Shown here piece after piece: positions 32,954 to 43,240 of a DNA stretch of 64,000 nucleotides. This DNA comes from Smittia aterrima. Taxonomy: Eukaryota > Arthropoda > Insecta > Diptera > Chironomidae. Every line of letters starts with the position of its first letter. The first letter of the stretch is position 1. The position numbers and the translations under genes are program-made. The notes beneath the pieces were generated by a model. That model had not been told where the DNA came from, made no database searches, and was given only the letters and a program-made list of their open reading frames with translations. The DNA lies in NCBI GenBank assembly GCA_033063855.1, contig CP093831.1, forward strand, positions 23,746,001 to 23,810,000, in the 5' to 3' direction.

Positions 32954-33240
32954 ATCTCTTGTTATATTATATTTTTGCGTAGGGCAGTGTATCCTCAAAA
33001 TAAATCCGGAAAAACAATAATTATCTGCATTTTGTTGTTAATGTTTATTATTCTGATTACAGTTGGCAAGATGCTCTTTAAGACTACTAACATTTGATTG
33101 TTTTCAGCAGTTGCGTTATGTTTGTATCCAAAGCGACATTCGAATGACTACGCGTTTTATCCTCTTACGTATCATCAACGAAAACGTGATGAAGGTCGTT
33201 TTCACTGAGAGATTTTCTTTTCATCTTTAAACATCACAAG
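32954..33240 (-). pseudogene. Remnant of LRR-gene coil
   Basis: Minus strand from about 33220 to 33050 reads scraps of the coil: ACAAACATAACGCAACTGC, then CATCTTGCCAACTGTAATC. Same remnant as at 8715-8905 and 43050-43240. No frame survives. Confidence 0.5.
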
Positions 33241-33279
33241 AAATTTGAGATGACAAAACCGAAAGTGTGAGGATTAAAA

Positions 33280-34423
33280 GTTTGTTCGACTGTTTGTTAG
33301 ACAATAATTTCGACAATGAGAAAGTCGCTTTAGCCTCTAACATTACGCAACTAATGTCAACTTTCGAAAGTTTGCCTATTATTTTAAAATCAAATAATTT
33401 GAACTTGGAAAACGCATTGTCGAAATTATTGTTTAACTCGATCAATTTCGAGCGATGTGTTGATTCTAACTTCTCGATAAATTGTTTCTGATTTGCGACG
33501 ATTTTCATGAGATTTTCTTGTAAAACTAAATTCTTCTGATTACATTTGGCAAGATTGTCTTCAAGCTTGGTCACGCTTGCATCTTTTTCTTTCACTGCAA
33601 CTCTTAGACTTTCGATGGTTGACTTTAGCTGCTTTATGTCTGTTGCCAAATCAACGTTCTCACTCTCGAACGTGTTCTTATTCTGTTTTAACTTCTTAAT
33701 TTCCTCGTCTCTCTCGGATAGAGATTGTTCCATCGCAAGCAATTTTTTACGACAAGATTTCTTAAATGGACTTTCGCATTTTGATGCAACTTCGTTAGTG
33801 AATACTTTAAAGTTTGTGATGTCGTCGGGAAAACTTTTATTGATGCAATCATTGCCACGAAGTTCAACTTTAATTGATGTTGATGGCAGATCGGTGTCAA
33901 TGAAGGTCAGTTGCTTATTATTTATCACTCTTAACGTTTGCATTTGTGTGTTTGCTATTATCAAATCAGCTGGCAAAGCAACAAGTTTGTTCGATTCGAG
34001 ACGAATATTTTTTAGCTCAGTTAAATCCAGGAACAGATCCTCGGGCAGCGTCACCAGAGAAGTGTATCTTAGCGCAACAAACCAAACTTTTTTACAATTT
34101 GTAAATGCTTCGCGATTAATTCGTTTAACTGACTTGCCGTCCACGTGAAATTGCTCCAAGTTTTTCAAATTACAAACCTTTGTAGGAACACGTTCAGTCA
34201 CAACCTTTTGTCCCAAACAGAACCTCTTAACGTCATCATTATTTCTAATTTGAGTTGTATAAGCTCCAGAAGCTGAAGTGACTGCGAAGTCGTTTTCAAG
34301 GACTTTAAGTGCATTGACTTAGAATGCCTTATATTCCATCATTTGAAACAAGCAATCGAATTTTAAGCTCTCGACGTAACCGGCACAAAAAAAACAGATC
34401 AGCAAATATTTAAAGAACTCCAT
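33280..34423 (-). pseudogene. LRR-coiled-coil pseudogene with stop and 3' inversion
   Basis: Close to proteins A and E. ATG at 34423 starts MEFFKYLLICFFCAGYVES, but GCATTCTAAGTC near 34320 puts a stop where relatives read ACKVN. The rest stays open from about 34216 through the LRRs (TSLVTLPEDLFLDLTELKNI) and coil to LIELNNNFDN. There the strand flips: 33300-33430 (plus) carries NNFDNEKVALASNITQLMS in the opposite direction, forming a short hairpin repeat around CGACAATGAGAAAGTCGC/CGCATTGTCGAAATTATTG. So it combines a premature stop with an inversion breakpoint. Confidence 0.75.
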
Positions 34424-35084
34424 GTTCTCTGATTAAAGGCTCAGACCAAACTGAAGCTGCGAATGAGAATCTCATGAAAAATAATAAGAATTGTTTTGAT
34501 CTAAAATTCTGTCTTTCTGTGGCGTCACGCTCGACTTTAACGCAAGGCAAAGCTGCCAGGGGTAAACTAGTTTAAACATTATAAATGTTTAAAAGAATAT
34601 TTCGCCATGAGCTTACGCACTTTTGTTTTGTCTACAACAATTACCTACAACAAAATACGCACAAAATGACAACAAACATCAAGACTGCTATCAAAGTTTG
34701 CATGAGGCTTACCCTGGAATTTCCGAGAAAGATTATTTAATCTTTCGAATAAATTATGAAGAAAAAATGATTTCTTGGAAAAGCTGAGTTTATTTTTAGA
34801 GCGAGCCGTGTGAACTTTCCTGTTCTGCGAATGCAAACCCGAACCAATTATCTTCGAGTATTTCTTTATTTGTATGCAAAGAGCCGAACAATTTTAAGTT
34901 TGCACACTTTCAAGACTTGTTATCTCAAATTTTAAACGCTTTGGGTTTAACCAAATAAAAATAGCATTTCAGCATGAGATCAATTCCCAGAAATGGCAAA
35001 ATAATTTTTACAAATTTTTCAACAAGATAAATTTAATTTAATATTGCAATTGGTTCCAATGGCGTGAAATGTCACGAGATGTTG
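34424..35084. other. LRR promoter, repeat fragment, orphan modules
   Basis: 34424-34480: minus-strand leader of the pseudogene. 34490-34575: piece of the GGCGGC-hairpin repeat (TCTGTGGCGTCACGCTCGAC, GGGGTAAACTAGTTT). 34680-34830: module with GGAATTTCC at 34716-34724. 34855-34980: plus-strand promoter block without a gene (TTATTTGTATGCAAAGAGCC). Confidence 0.55.
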
Positions 35085-35205
35085 CGAAAGTTTCTGATTA
35101 CAGTTGCCAAGCTGCTTTTCAATTCTAACTAGGTTACCATCAAAGTGAAATTGTTCCAAGTTTTCAAATAATTTGCAAACTTTTGTAGGAACACGTTTGG
35201 TCCTG
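35085..35205 (-). pseudogene. LRR-gene scrap
   Basis: Minus strand reads TKRVPTKVCKLFENLEQFHF, then jumps to VRIEKQLGNCNQKLSQ, i.e. the N-terminal region joined to coil with the LRRs deleted. It lies just upstream of the lectin-fusion promoter. A smaller piece recurs near 37195. Confidence 0.6.
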
Positions 35206-35418
35206 GATTAATCTAAGGGGACATAAAAATGAAAATAAATTTTGGATTCCTTCACAACGCGTGGCAACACAGCCATAACTTTGTGCATTAAAAATAAATT
35301 GCGACAACAACAAAACATCAGAGATTGCAAGCTTTGCGTCATTCTCGGTCTTCGAACGTGATAGCTTTCATATAAAAGCTGAAAATTTGCGATGACTTAA
35401 ATCATTCGACGAACAAAA

Positions 35419-36283
35419 ATGTTGTTGAAAGTTGTACTTTTAGTTGTGTTCACAGTTATTCAGACTCGTGGAGATGAATTTGGTTTCCATAAGCTTGGAT
35501 CTTACAAAGGTTTGTAAACTTTAATTCAAACTGTGAACTAGTGTTAGGATGGAAATAATTTGTTTTAATTCAGGCGACACGTGGACAAAGGAATATTACT
35601 TGCCGAAGTTTTTTAAAGCTCTCTGGGTCAACACTAGACCGATTTGCAAAGCTTATGGAATGGACATTCTATCACTTGAGACTAAAGTTGAACATGATGT
35701 CTTCATAAAATTTTGTGAACAGAATGCTCATTTATTCGAAGAACGGACTCATATTGGTGCCATTGGATTAGTACCCAAAAGTAGTATAGATTGGTATTGG
35801 ATGGCCTCAGGAAAGCTCATTGACTATCCACTAAAATTTGCACGTGGTTATCCAGATCACAACGCAGGCATGCAGGATTGTTTAGCTCTTGAAAAAAGCG
35901 GAAATAAATTTCTTTACGACGACATTCATTGCTACGAAACCCACGAAGAAAAGTTTATCTGCGAGAAGACAATTTTTGAACAACCGCCGCTACATTTGAA
36001 GGTGATCGAGTTAACAAAAGCTTTATCAGAGAAGAAAGAAGAAATTGTGAGACTGAACTCAACACTAGAAGGTGCGTTACATAATCTTTCATCAGTCATG
36101 ATTCCAGATAGCAAAGAAATTCCAGGAAATTGCGGTCTCAGAATTCATTTTATTTATTTCATCGCAATGACGATTGTGTTCGCTCTCATTTTGATTGCGG
36201 TTGTCATTTTAATGCGACGACATGCTTATAGAAAGATGATGACCAAGGAAGTCCACATGAGAAATTTGATTGAAAATGAATAA
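35419..36283 (+). CDS. Lectin 4: C-type lectin fused to LRR-family coil and membrane anchor
   Basis: 266 residues: exon 1 35419-35509, 64-base phase-1 intron, exon 2 35574-36283. Residues 1-about 165 are a normal family lectin (signal peptide MLLKVVLLVVFTVIQTRG, PICKAYGMDI, THIGAIGL, ARGYPDHNAGMQDC, YDDIHC, FICEK) up to IFEQPP. Then the frame continues into LHLKVIELTKALSEKKEE, a membrane helix at about 222-244 (FIAMTIVFALILIAVVILM) and the tail of the 13.2-kb membrane LRR protein. The join is near 35992, in frame. The result is a membrane-tethered lectin with a short stalk coil. The binding loop YPD and YDD (for YND) depart most from the canonical Ca site. TATAAAAG at 35371-35378. Confidence 0.88.
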
Positions 36284-37335
36284 AAAATTAATTTTAATTC
36301 TCTAATCTTGGAGGCTCGATCAAGTATCAACAACAAACACATGCATCAATTTATTAATAAAAAAAATCTGGCAAGAACAAAACAAATCAGCAAATATTTA
36401 AATACATCCATGTTCACTAATTAAACGCTCAGACGGAGCTGACGCTGTAAATGCGAATCCCGCGAATTTAAATTCATTTGGATTATCACATTTCGAAATG
36501 CTATTTTTATTTGATTTACCCCAAAGCGTTTGAAATTTGTGATAACAAGCCTGAAAGTGAGCGAACTCAAGATTCTTCGGAACTTTACAGACAAATAAAG
36601 AAATATTCGAAGATATTTTGTAATCAAATTTATTTCACATTTCTTTTAAAGATTACAGGTTTGCATTAGTAATAACAAGAAAGATGATGCCACAATGAGA
36701 AGAAAAAAATCGAAAGAATGGAAGACAAAACAAGAGAAATATTATTATTCAACCAACAGACTCACCTCTACCAACTGAAGAAAGACATTAAAAATATTTA
36801 GTAGACTAGTTCGCCATGAGTTTGCTGCATTTATTTTTGTTTTGTCTACAACAAATTGTTGTCAACAATTTCCTTCAAAGTGCCAACAAACATCAAGACC
36901 GCATGAGCCTCTCCCTGAAATTTCCAAGAAAGATAATTTAATCTTTCGAATAAATTATGAAGAAAAATTTGATTTCTTGGAAAAGCTAGCTGAGTTTGTT
37001 TTTAGAGCGAGCCGTGTGAACTTTCCAGTTAGTGTATGCAAAGTACCGAACAATCTGTAGTCCGCACACTTTCAGGGCTTGTTTACTCAAATTTTAAACG
37101 CTCTAAACCAAATAAAAATACCATGTCAGCATGAGATCATTTTCTCAGAGATGAATTCGATTAACTGAGTCAAAATGATTTTTTTTAAATAAATCACAAA
37201 TTTTTGTAGAAAGACGATCGGTCCTGGATTAATTAAGCGGACCCGAATGCTCACAGAAATATGAAAATAAATCTTGGATTCCAAGAAAACGCGCGACAAC
37301 ACAACAATAATTTTGTGCGAACACGACAACTTTCA
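36284..37335. other. Remnant of an LRR gene 5' end, modules, lectin 5 upstream
   Basis: 36365-36415 (minus) is the signal-peptide start of a protein-A-like gene (GGCAAGAACAAAACAAATCA, CATCCATGTTCACTAATTAA) whose body is gone, followed by its promoter to 36620. The order, membrane tail then A-type 5' end, is that of 14.0-16.0 kb with the A body deleted. 36890-37130 holds another module/promoter set. No intact gene. Confidence 0.55.
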
Positions 37336-37383
37336 TATAAAAGCTGAAAATTTGCGATGACTTAAATCATTCGAAGAACAAAA

Positions 37384-37969
37384 ATGTTGTTGAAAGTTGT
37401 GATTTTAATTGTGTTATCAATTATTCAGACTCGTGGAGATGAATTTGGTTTCCATAAGCTTGGATCTTACAAAGGTCTGTAAACTTTATTCCAAACTGTA
37501 AACTCTTGTTAAAATAATTTATTTTAACACAGGCGACACGTGGACAAAGGAATATTACTTGCCGGAATATTTCAAATCTCTCTGGGTCCACACGAGATCG
37601 GCATGCAAAGCTTATGGAATGGACATTCTATCACTTGAGACTAAAGTTGAGCATGATGCATTCATAAGATTATGTAAATCGAATGCTCATTTATTCGAAC
37701 AATGGACTCATATTGGTGCCATTGGATTAGTCCCCCAAAGTAAAACAGATTGGTATTGGATTGCCTCAGGAAAACTCATTGACTATCCACTAACATTTCC
37801 ACCTGGTGAACCGAATCATTGGTTAGGAAAACAGGATTGTTTAGCTCTCGAAAAAAACGGAAATAGATTTATTTACAACGACATTCATTGCTACGAAGCC
37901 TTCGAACAGAAGTTTATCTGCCAGAAGACAATTTTTGAACAACCGTCTGAACAACCTCCCCAACCCTAG
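37384..37969 (+). CDS. Secreted C-type lectin 5 (EPN motif)
   Basis: 175 residues: exon 1 37384-37474, 58-base phase-1 intron, exon 2 37533-37969. Signal peptide MLLKVVILIVLSIIQTRG. Binding loop PPGEPNHWLGKQDC has the canonical mannose-type EPN, then YNDIHC and FICQK. Otherwise closest to lectin 2 (HTRSACKAYG, PQSKTDWYWIASGKLIDY). Of the five tandem-type lectins this has the most canonical Ca/sugar motif. TATAAAAG at 37336-37343. Confidence 0.9.
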
Positions 37970-38149
37970 GAAGGATTCAATGAACCGTTAGAGTTCCGAA
38001 CAATTCACTACAATTTTTTAATTTTCACTGCTCGGTATAAGATTTTCGGAAATAAAGATTATCTCAGAAGATTTTTTTTTACCAAAATACAAAGAAAATG
38101 CATAAATAATATCATTGTATAATTTGGTTTAAGTCCTGAATTGGGCTTC

Positions 38150-38570
38150 TGTAATGATTTAATAAGTTCTCGTTATCTGATTTTAAACTTTTGTTTTCGT
38201 TTAGACATTTTAGATTCCTGTCTCAAGTTGTTTGTTAATATTTTTCAAGTTCTCGATCGCTGTCATCAGCTGAGTTATGTTCGTGGCCAATTTCGAGTTG
38301 TTCCTTTTCCTTCTTTATTATCGCAGTTTCCTTGCTGAGCTCGTTGAATTTTGAGATATCTTTTAAACATTGCACTATCGATTTAATCACATTGGTCTCG
38401 TTAGCTTTTAAAATGTCCATTTCATAAGATTTCTTTGCAGAAATTTGTTGTCGTGAAAGTAAAGGTGTTCTAAATTGATAAGATCCTCGAAAAAATCTTA
38501 AGATAGTGACGTCAGAGAAATTTTCGTACTATGTACACAAAACACATTCTTACAGCTTGTGAAAACTTCT
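38150..38570 (-). pseudogene. Degenerate LRR-coiled-coil gene
   Basis: Minus strand shows coil end (LKSDNENLL), NITQLMTAIENLKNINKQ, KKEKEQLEIG, ETAIIKK, KFNELSK, KDIS and ANETNVIKSIVQCL in pieces, then LRR scraps (EDLINLEHLYF-like, near 38470). The body contains deletions and stops. Its upstream side is cut by the long-inverted-repeat element at 38636. Confidence 0.65.
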
Positions 38571-38635
38571 ATCTGGTAAAAATGATCTGAAATACAATTC
38601 GCGTTTTTATAAAAAAAAGCTTTTTTTCTGGATGA

Positions 38636-40115
38636 CGTGATTTCAAGGGAATCTTACAATTTATATATAATTTATGTACAATTTATATATAAGTTGTATA
38701 TAAATTATAAATAATTATATATAAATTATATACAATTTATATATAAAATTTGTATAAAAATACAATTTATATACAATTTATATACAATTTATATACAACT
38801 TATATACAATATATCATGATAGTTCCATGATACATTCATTTGTATCATCATAGTTTTATATATAATTTATATATAATTTATATAAAATTTATATACAATT
38901 AATATATAAAATTAATATAAATCATATATAAATTGTAAAATATATCATGCTGTTTTTCACGGAATATTCATCATATTTTATCCAATTTATATATAAATTA
39001 TATATAAATTACATATAATTTTTATATATTTTTTGGCTGAAATATTTTGCGATTCGCATGTCATTCTTTTTATATTTTATATATAAATTATATATAAATT
39101 ATATATAAAATAGAAGAAAAACAAAAATTTCAATGTTGTTCTAATTTATTTCAAAATAAATTTTTTAAATGAAAACAACGAAGAAAAGAAAGAACGTGGA
39201 TTAGGTAGTTATCATGAGAAACTGTATTATCAAAATTTAGCCATTTTAGCAGGACAAGATGGACAAAACTACTAAAAAACTCCTATCAACTTTGGATGAA
39301 AAGGATACTGTCGATTTTCAGAATGCATTTGGTGCTTTGGATGTTGAAAGATCATAAACTGACATTTTTCTTTGTCCTAGCTCAGGTTCTATTGACATTG
39401 AGCCGAAGATGCCGAAGCGATCTCGTCACATCAAAGAAAAAGAAACAACTGTTTAAGTTTCTCATGTTAACTTTTTAATCCATGTTTTTTCTTTCCACTT
39501 CTTTCCTTCGTTGTTTTCATTTAAATTACTTAATAGTGAAATAAAATACAGTGGCGCCCAAAAGTGGGTTAATGGTTATTTTATTTCACTTTTGGGCGCT
39601 ACTGTAAAACAACATAGAAATTCTTGTTTTTCTTCTATTTTATATATAATTTATATATAATTTATATATAAAATATAAAAAGAATGTCATGCGAATCGCA
39701 AAATATTTCAGCCAAAAATTATATAAAAATTATATGTAATTTATATATAATTTATATATAAATTGGATAAAATATGATGAATATTCCGTGAAAAACCGCA
39801 TGATATATTTTACAATTTATATATGAATTATATTAATTTTATTGTATATAAATTGTATATAAATTGTATATAAATTATATATAAATTATATATAAAAATA
39901 TGATGATACAAATGAATATATCATGGAACTATCATGATATATTGTATATAAGTTGTATGTAAATTGTATATAAATTGTATATAAATTGTATTTTTATACA
40001 AATTTTATATACAAATTGTATATAATTTATATATAATTATATATAATTTATATACAACTTATATATAAATTATATATAAATTATATATAAATTGTAAGAT
40101 TCCCTTGAAATCACG
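38636..40115. mobile_element. AT-rich foldback-type element with about 0.6-kb inverted arms
   Basis: Left end CGTGATTTCAAGGGAATCTT at 38636 pairs with its complement ending at 40115. The arms, full of TTTATATATAA repeats, run inward to about 39205 and 39475, where AAATGAAAACAACGAAG still pairs with CTTCGTTGTTTTCATTT. The centre (about 39210-39470) has a small frame MDKTTKKLLSTLDEKDTVDF at 39259-39357 and a basic second frame, neither recognised. No transposase. It interrupts a decayed LRR gene region. No clear target duplication. Confidence 0.75.
39549..39604. mobile_element. 56-base Tc1-like miniature element inside the foldback arm
   Basis: CAGTGGCGCCCAAAAGTG at the left and CACTTTTGGGCGCTACTG at the right, flanked by TA at 39547-39548 and 39605-39606. 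The ends look like Tc1/mariner termini with nearly all internal sequence gone. It is absent from the matching position of the left arm (about 39130), so it arrived later. Confidence 0.7.
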
Positions 40116-40399
40116 AGTCCCTTTTTTTCTATTAAATGAGAATCTCTTTAAGATATGCCCACCAAACAGTCTTAGCTAATTCTCTTAACAGTCAATGTCG
40201 ACGTGTTTCAATTCAATTTTTAATATTAAATTTTAGATTAGATGAATTGAAAATAAATGGTTTCTTAAAATAAATTTTTAATTTAGTTTCTAGAATGTGT
40301 AAAGCCACGATTCATAACAAACCCGAAGAAGTGTGATAAAAAATACAAATTTATTTCATGAGTTTGGCATTCGCTGTCCCAGTTCATTCTGAGGCTTTT
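40116..40399. repeat. Inverted copy of 18.24-18.44 kb
   Basis: Includes CCACGATTCATAACAAACCC and GCCCACCAAACAGTCTTAGC, the complements of sequence at 18280-18300 and 18400-18425. No gene. Confidence 0.6.
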
Positions 40400-40520
40400 A
40401 ATAAAGAAAATAGAGCTCTTAGAGTATATGCTGGTCTTTTGCTTTTGTAACAAACATAACTCAACTAATGTCGACCATCGAAAGCTTAGAAAACGATAGC
40501 GAAGAGCTCCTTCGGTATCC
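40400..40520 (+). pseudogene. LRR-gene scrap: signal peptide joined to coil
   Basis: ATAGAGCTCTTAGAGTATAT (decayed start of the signal peptide, ATG changed to ATA) is followed at once by AACATAACTCAACTAATGTC (NITQLMS) and TAGAAAACGATAGCGAAGAG. The whole LRR part is deleted. Inverted equivalent of the scrap at 18130-18220. Confidence 0.65.
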
Positions 40521-40926
40521 AACGACGAAATGTTTTTATTTGTTGAAACACTGTTCGGTCTAAATTAAAAGTCGTCTTTTTTCGAGAAATCAAATTTTGT
40601 TTTTATTCATAAGATTAAATTATTCTTCTTGGAAATTCCAGAATGCGACTCGTATCAATTTGATAACAGTTCTCAAGTGACGTTCAAAATCATACTGTCA
40701 AAGAATTATGAAGATTATCGTGCACGTTTGTGTATGGCTTTGCTAATAAATCTGACATAAATTTCTTTATTTGTATGGAAATTGCCGAGCAGTGCAACAA
40801 TCTCGGATTCGCATACTTTCGGTTTTGTTATCACAAATTTCAAATGAAATCGGTCTAACCAAAGTCAAATATAAATAGCATCTCAGCAGACTGTCCTATC
40901 ACGCGACGACAGACCCGAAAGTTCGA
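40521..40926 (+). other. Upstream modules of protein E2 promoter
   Basis: Contains an inverted GGAATTTCC site (GGAAATTCC at 40631-40639) and, from 40740, the promoter block shared with the mirror gene at 10.9-11.16 kb. No gene. Confidence 0.5.
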
Positions 40927-40981
40927 GATAAGAAAATCGAGATTTATTTAAATTCCCGAGATTCGCATTCGCAGCTTCAGT
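40927..40981 (+). promoter_or_regulatory. LRR-gene core promoter: GATAAG, TTTAAAT, TCAGT initiator
   Basis: GATAAG at 40927-40932, TTTAAAT at 40947-40953 and TCAGT at 40977-40981. The TATA-like box is 32 bases before the initiator A, and the ATG lies 29 bases downstream. The same spacing holds at 45197/45214/45244 for the 45.3-kb gene, which supports intronless transcripts with very short leaders across the family. Confidence 0.7.
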
Positions 40982-41007
40982 TTCGTCTGAGCCTTTAATT
41001 AAAGAAC

Positions 41008-42657
41008 ATGAAGCTGCTGAAATATTTTCTAATCATTTGTTTCATCTTCGGATTCGTCGAAAGCTTTCGACTTAATTGTATATTTCAACTATATGGCTCT
41101 AAACAGTGCAAAGTGGAACATCTAAAAGTCATTGAAACCGATGTCGCAGTCACTTCAGTTTCTGGAGATTACACAAAAGACATCAAAACTAACGATGACG
41201 TCGAAATGTTTTGGATGACAAAAGGAGCCGAAACTGAGCGAGTGCCTACGAAAATGTGCAATTTCTTTCCAAACTTGGTAGAATTTCAAGTGTTCGGCAG
41301 CTCAGTGAAACGAATCAATCGCGAAGCATTTACAAACTGCAATAAAGTTTATTTTGTTTGTTTGTTTTTCACTGCTCTGATGACGCTGCCTGATGATCTG
41401 TTTACCGATTTACCCGAATTAACACAAGTTAGCATTACTGAAAATGAAAAACTTGTCACTTTGCCAGCTGATTTGTTCCTACAAAATCCGAAGATATGGA
41501 CAATAAATGTGAAAGAAAATAAACAACTGATCTTCATTGACACCGAACTGCCTTCAACTTTAACTAAAGTTATATTTCGTGGCAACGCGTGCATTGACAA
41601 AAATTTTCCTGACGACATCGCGAACAAGCAATTGTTTATAAAAGAAATTAAAAAAACTAATTACAAATGCCTCTCTAATGCGATCGTTTTGAACAAATCT
41701 TTATGTGAAGAGGAAATTAAGGAATTGAAAGAGAAGAAGAATTTGTTGGAAAATGAGAATGTCGTCATGGCCACAAGAATAACGAATTTACTGTCAACCA
41801 TCGAAAACCTCAAAGTTACGATGACAGAGAAAGAGACACAAATCCGAAGACTTTCTCAAAAAAACGATGAAATTCAATCGAATCTTATCAAAAGTATCGA
41901 GAACAACAAACTTTTACAAGAAAATCTCGCAAAAATCATCACAGATCATCAACAAACGATCGAGAAAATGGAATCAACGCATCGCTCGAAGTTGATCGAG
42001 TTAAACAAAACTCTTTTAGCAAAAGAAGAGGAAAATGAGAAATTGAAACAGAAAAAGGAAACTTGCGAAAGCGAGAAAATTGTTCTTGCCAAAAACATAA
42101 CACAACAGATGACAACTATCAAAGATTTAAAGATTGAAATCGACGAAATCAAGACGAACAGCAGTCAAGAGTTTACGAAAGTTCTTGAAGAAAATAATGT
42201 TTTAAAATCGAATAATTCGAATTTGATGATCTCATTGACAGAGATAACGACCAACATTAGCAAACTTGAAGAGCAGCTTGACAACTGTAATGAGAAGAAT
42301 ACAATTCTTCAAACTAATCTCAAAGCCACCGAGACAAATGTGAATAAATCGCTTGAGGATTGTTTGAATGATCTCTCAATATTCAACGAGCTCAGCGAGG
42401 AAACTGCGATAATAAAGAAGAAAAAAGAAAAACTTGAAGTTGAAAATTTCTCTTTGTCAACGAACATAACTCAGCTGATGACAGCGATCGAGAACTTGAA
42501 AAATATTAACGCAGAACTTGAGACTGATTGCGCCGGGAACGGAATGGAGAATAGTGCAGAATTGCTAAAATGTCTAGACGAAAACAAAAGTTTAAAATCC
42601 AATTACGAGAATTTGTTTAAAACTTTAACAGATCTCACGAAACCATCTGCATCATAG
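41008..42657 (+). CDS. Secreted LRR-long coiled-coil protein E (mirror of broken 9.3-10.9 kb gene)
   Basis: 549 residues, intact, ATG at 41008 (MKLLKYFLIICFIFGFVES). KMCNFFPNLVEFQVFG, LRRs TALMTLPDDLFTDLPELTQV and LVTLPADLFLQNPKIWTI, cap NACIDKNFPDDIANK ... NYKCLSN. The coil runs from about residue 235: ATRITNLLSTIENLK, SQKNDEIQSNLIKS, NITQQMTTIKDLKIEIDE, LEEQLDNCNEKNT, CLNDLSIFNELSEETAIIK, ETDCAGNGMENSAELLKC, ending LTDLTKPSAS. The 5' flank, signal peptide, coil end and 3' flank match 8.7-11.2 kb inverted; the LRR block instead matches proteins B and C. Confidence 0.87.
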   Translation: MKLLKYFLIICFIFGFVESFRLNCIFQLYGSKQCKVEHLKVIETDVAVTSVSGDYTKDIKTNDDVEMFWMTKGAETERVPTKMCNFFPNLVEFQVFGSSVKRINREAFTNCNKVYFVCLFFTALMTLPDDLFTDLPELTQVSITENEKLVTLPADLFLQNPKIWTINVKENKQLIFIDTELPSTLTKVIFRGNACIDKNFPDDIANKQLFIKEIKKTNYKCLSNAIVLNKSLCEEEIKELKEKKNLLENENVVMATRITNLLSTIENLKVTMTEKETQIRRLSQKNDEIQSNLIKSIENNKLLQENLAKIITDHQQTIEKMESTHRSKLIELNKTLLAKEEENEKLKQKKETCESEKIVLAKNITQQMTTIKDLKIEIDEIKTNSSQEFTKVLEENNVLKSNNSNLMISLTEITTNISKLEEQLDNCNEKNTILQTNLKATETNVNKSLEDCLNDLSIFNELSEETAIIKKKKEKLEVENFSLSTNITQLMTAIENLKNINAELETDCAGNGMENSAELLKCLDENKSLKSNYENLFKTLTDLTKPSAS

Positions 42658-43049
42658 AATCTCGAGTCGGCATGTCACTGACAATTAAAACCAAATTGCA
42701 ATAAAAAAATTAAATATTTTTTGTAATTCCTTCTTTGCATTGACTTTTGAAAAATCCTGCAACGTTTCTCCTCTACCTCATCAATTAATAATAATTTAAT
42801 TGAGAAGTTGGAGTCAGTGACGTCATTTGGAGACTTCTTGTCTATGCAAAGATTTTTGCAATGTCGGCCGAGAATTTTTTTTAATTATTTTATCCATCTT
42901 GGTTTGCTCGTAGTTTGAGAACACTTTACGATTAACTTATTTTACTGAGTTGCTGGCTTAAAAGTTTATTTTAAATCTTATTAAATTTTAAAGTGGTTTA
43001 AAGCTTAAGGTTCAATCTTAAGTTCTCCAGCTGAAGAAAAATTAGCATT
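42658..43049. other. 3' flank mirrored at 8.9-9.3 kb
   Basis: TAATTCCTTCTTTGCATTGA and AACGTTTCTCCTCTACCTCA are the complements of sequence near 9200-9230. No gene. Confidence 0.6.
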
Positions 43050-43240
43050 TTGTTAGAGTTTGATTTTCTGATTAAAATTGGGAAGCTGCTCTTTAAGATC
43101 TCTGACGCTTCCTTGTTTACAGCAGTTGCGTTATGTTTGTACCCAGAGCGACATACGAACTTTCGATTAGGATTTTATTTTCTTATCATCCACGAAAACG
43201 TGGTGAACGTCGTTTTAACTGAGACATTTTCTTCTCGTCT
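43050..43240 (-). pseudogene. Remnant of LRR-gene coil
   Basis: Inverted equivalent of 8715-8905: minus strand ACAAACATAACGCAACTGC, GGAAGCGTCAGAGATCTTAA. No open frame. Confidence 0.5.

Noticed and set aside
39296..39478. 60-codon frame in the centre of the foldback element
   Set aside because: It overlaps two other short frames and has no recognisable domain. Kept only as part of the element description.
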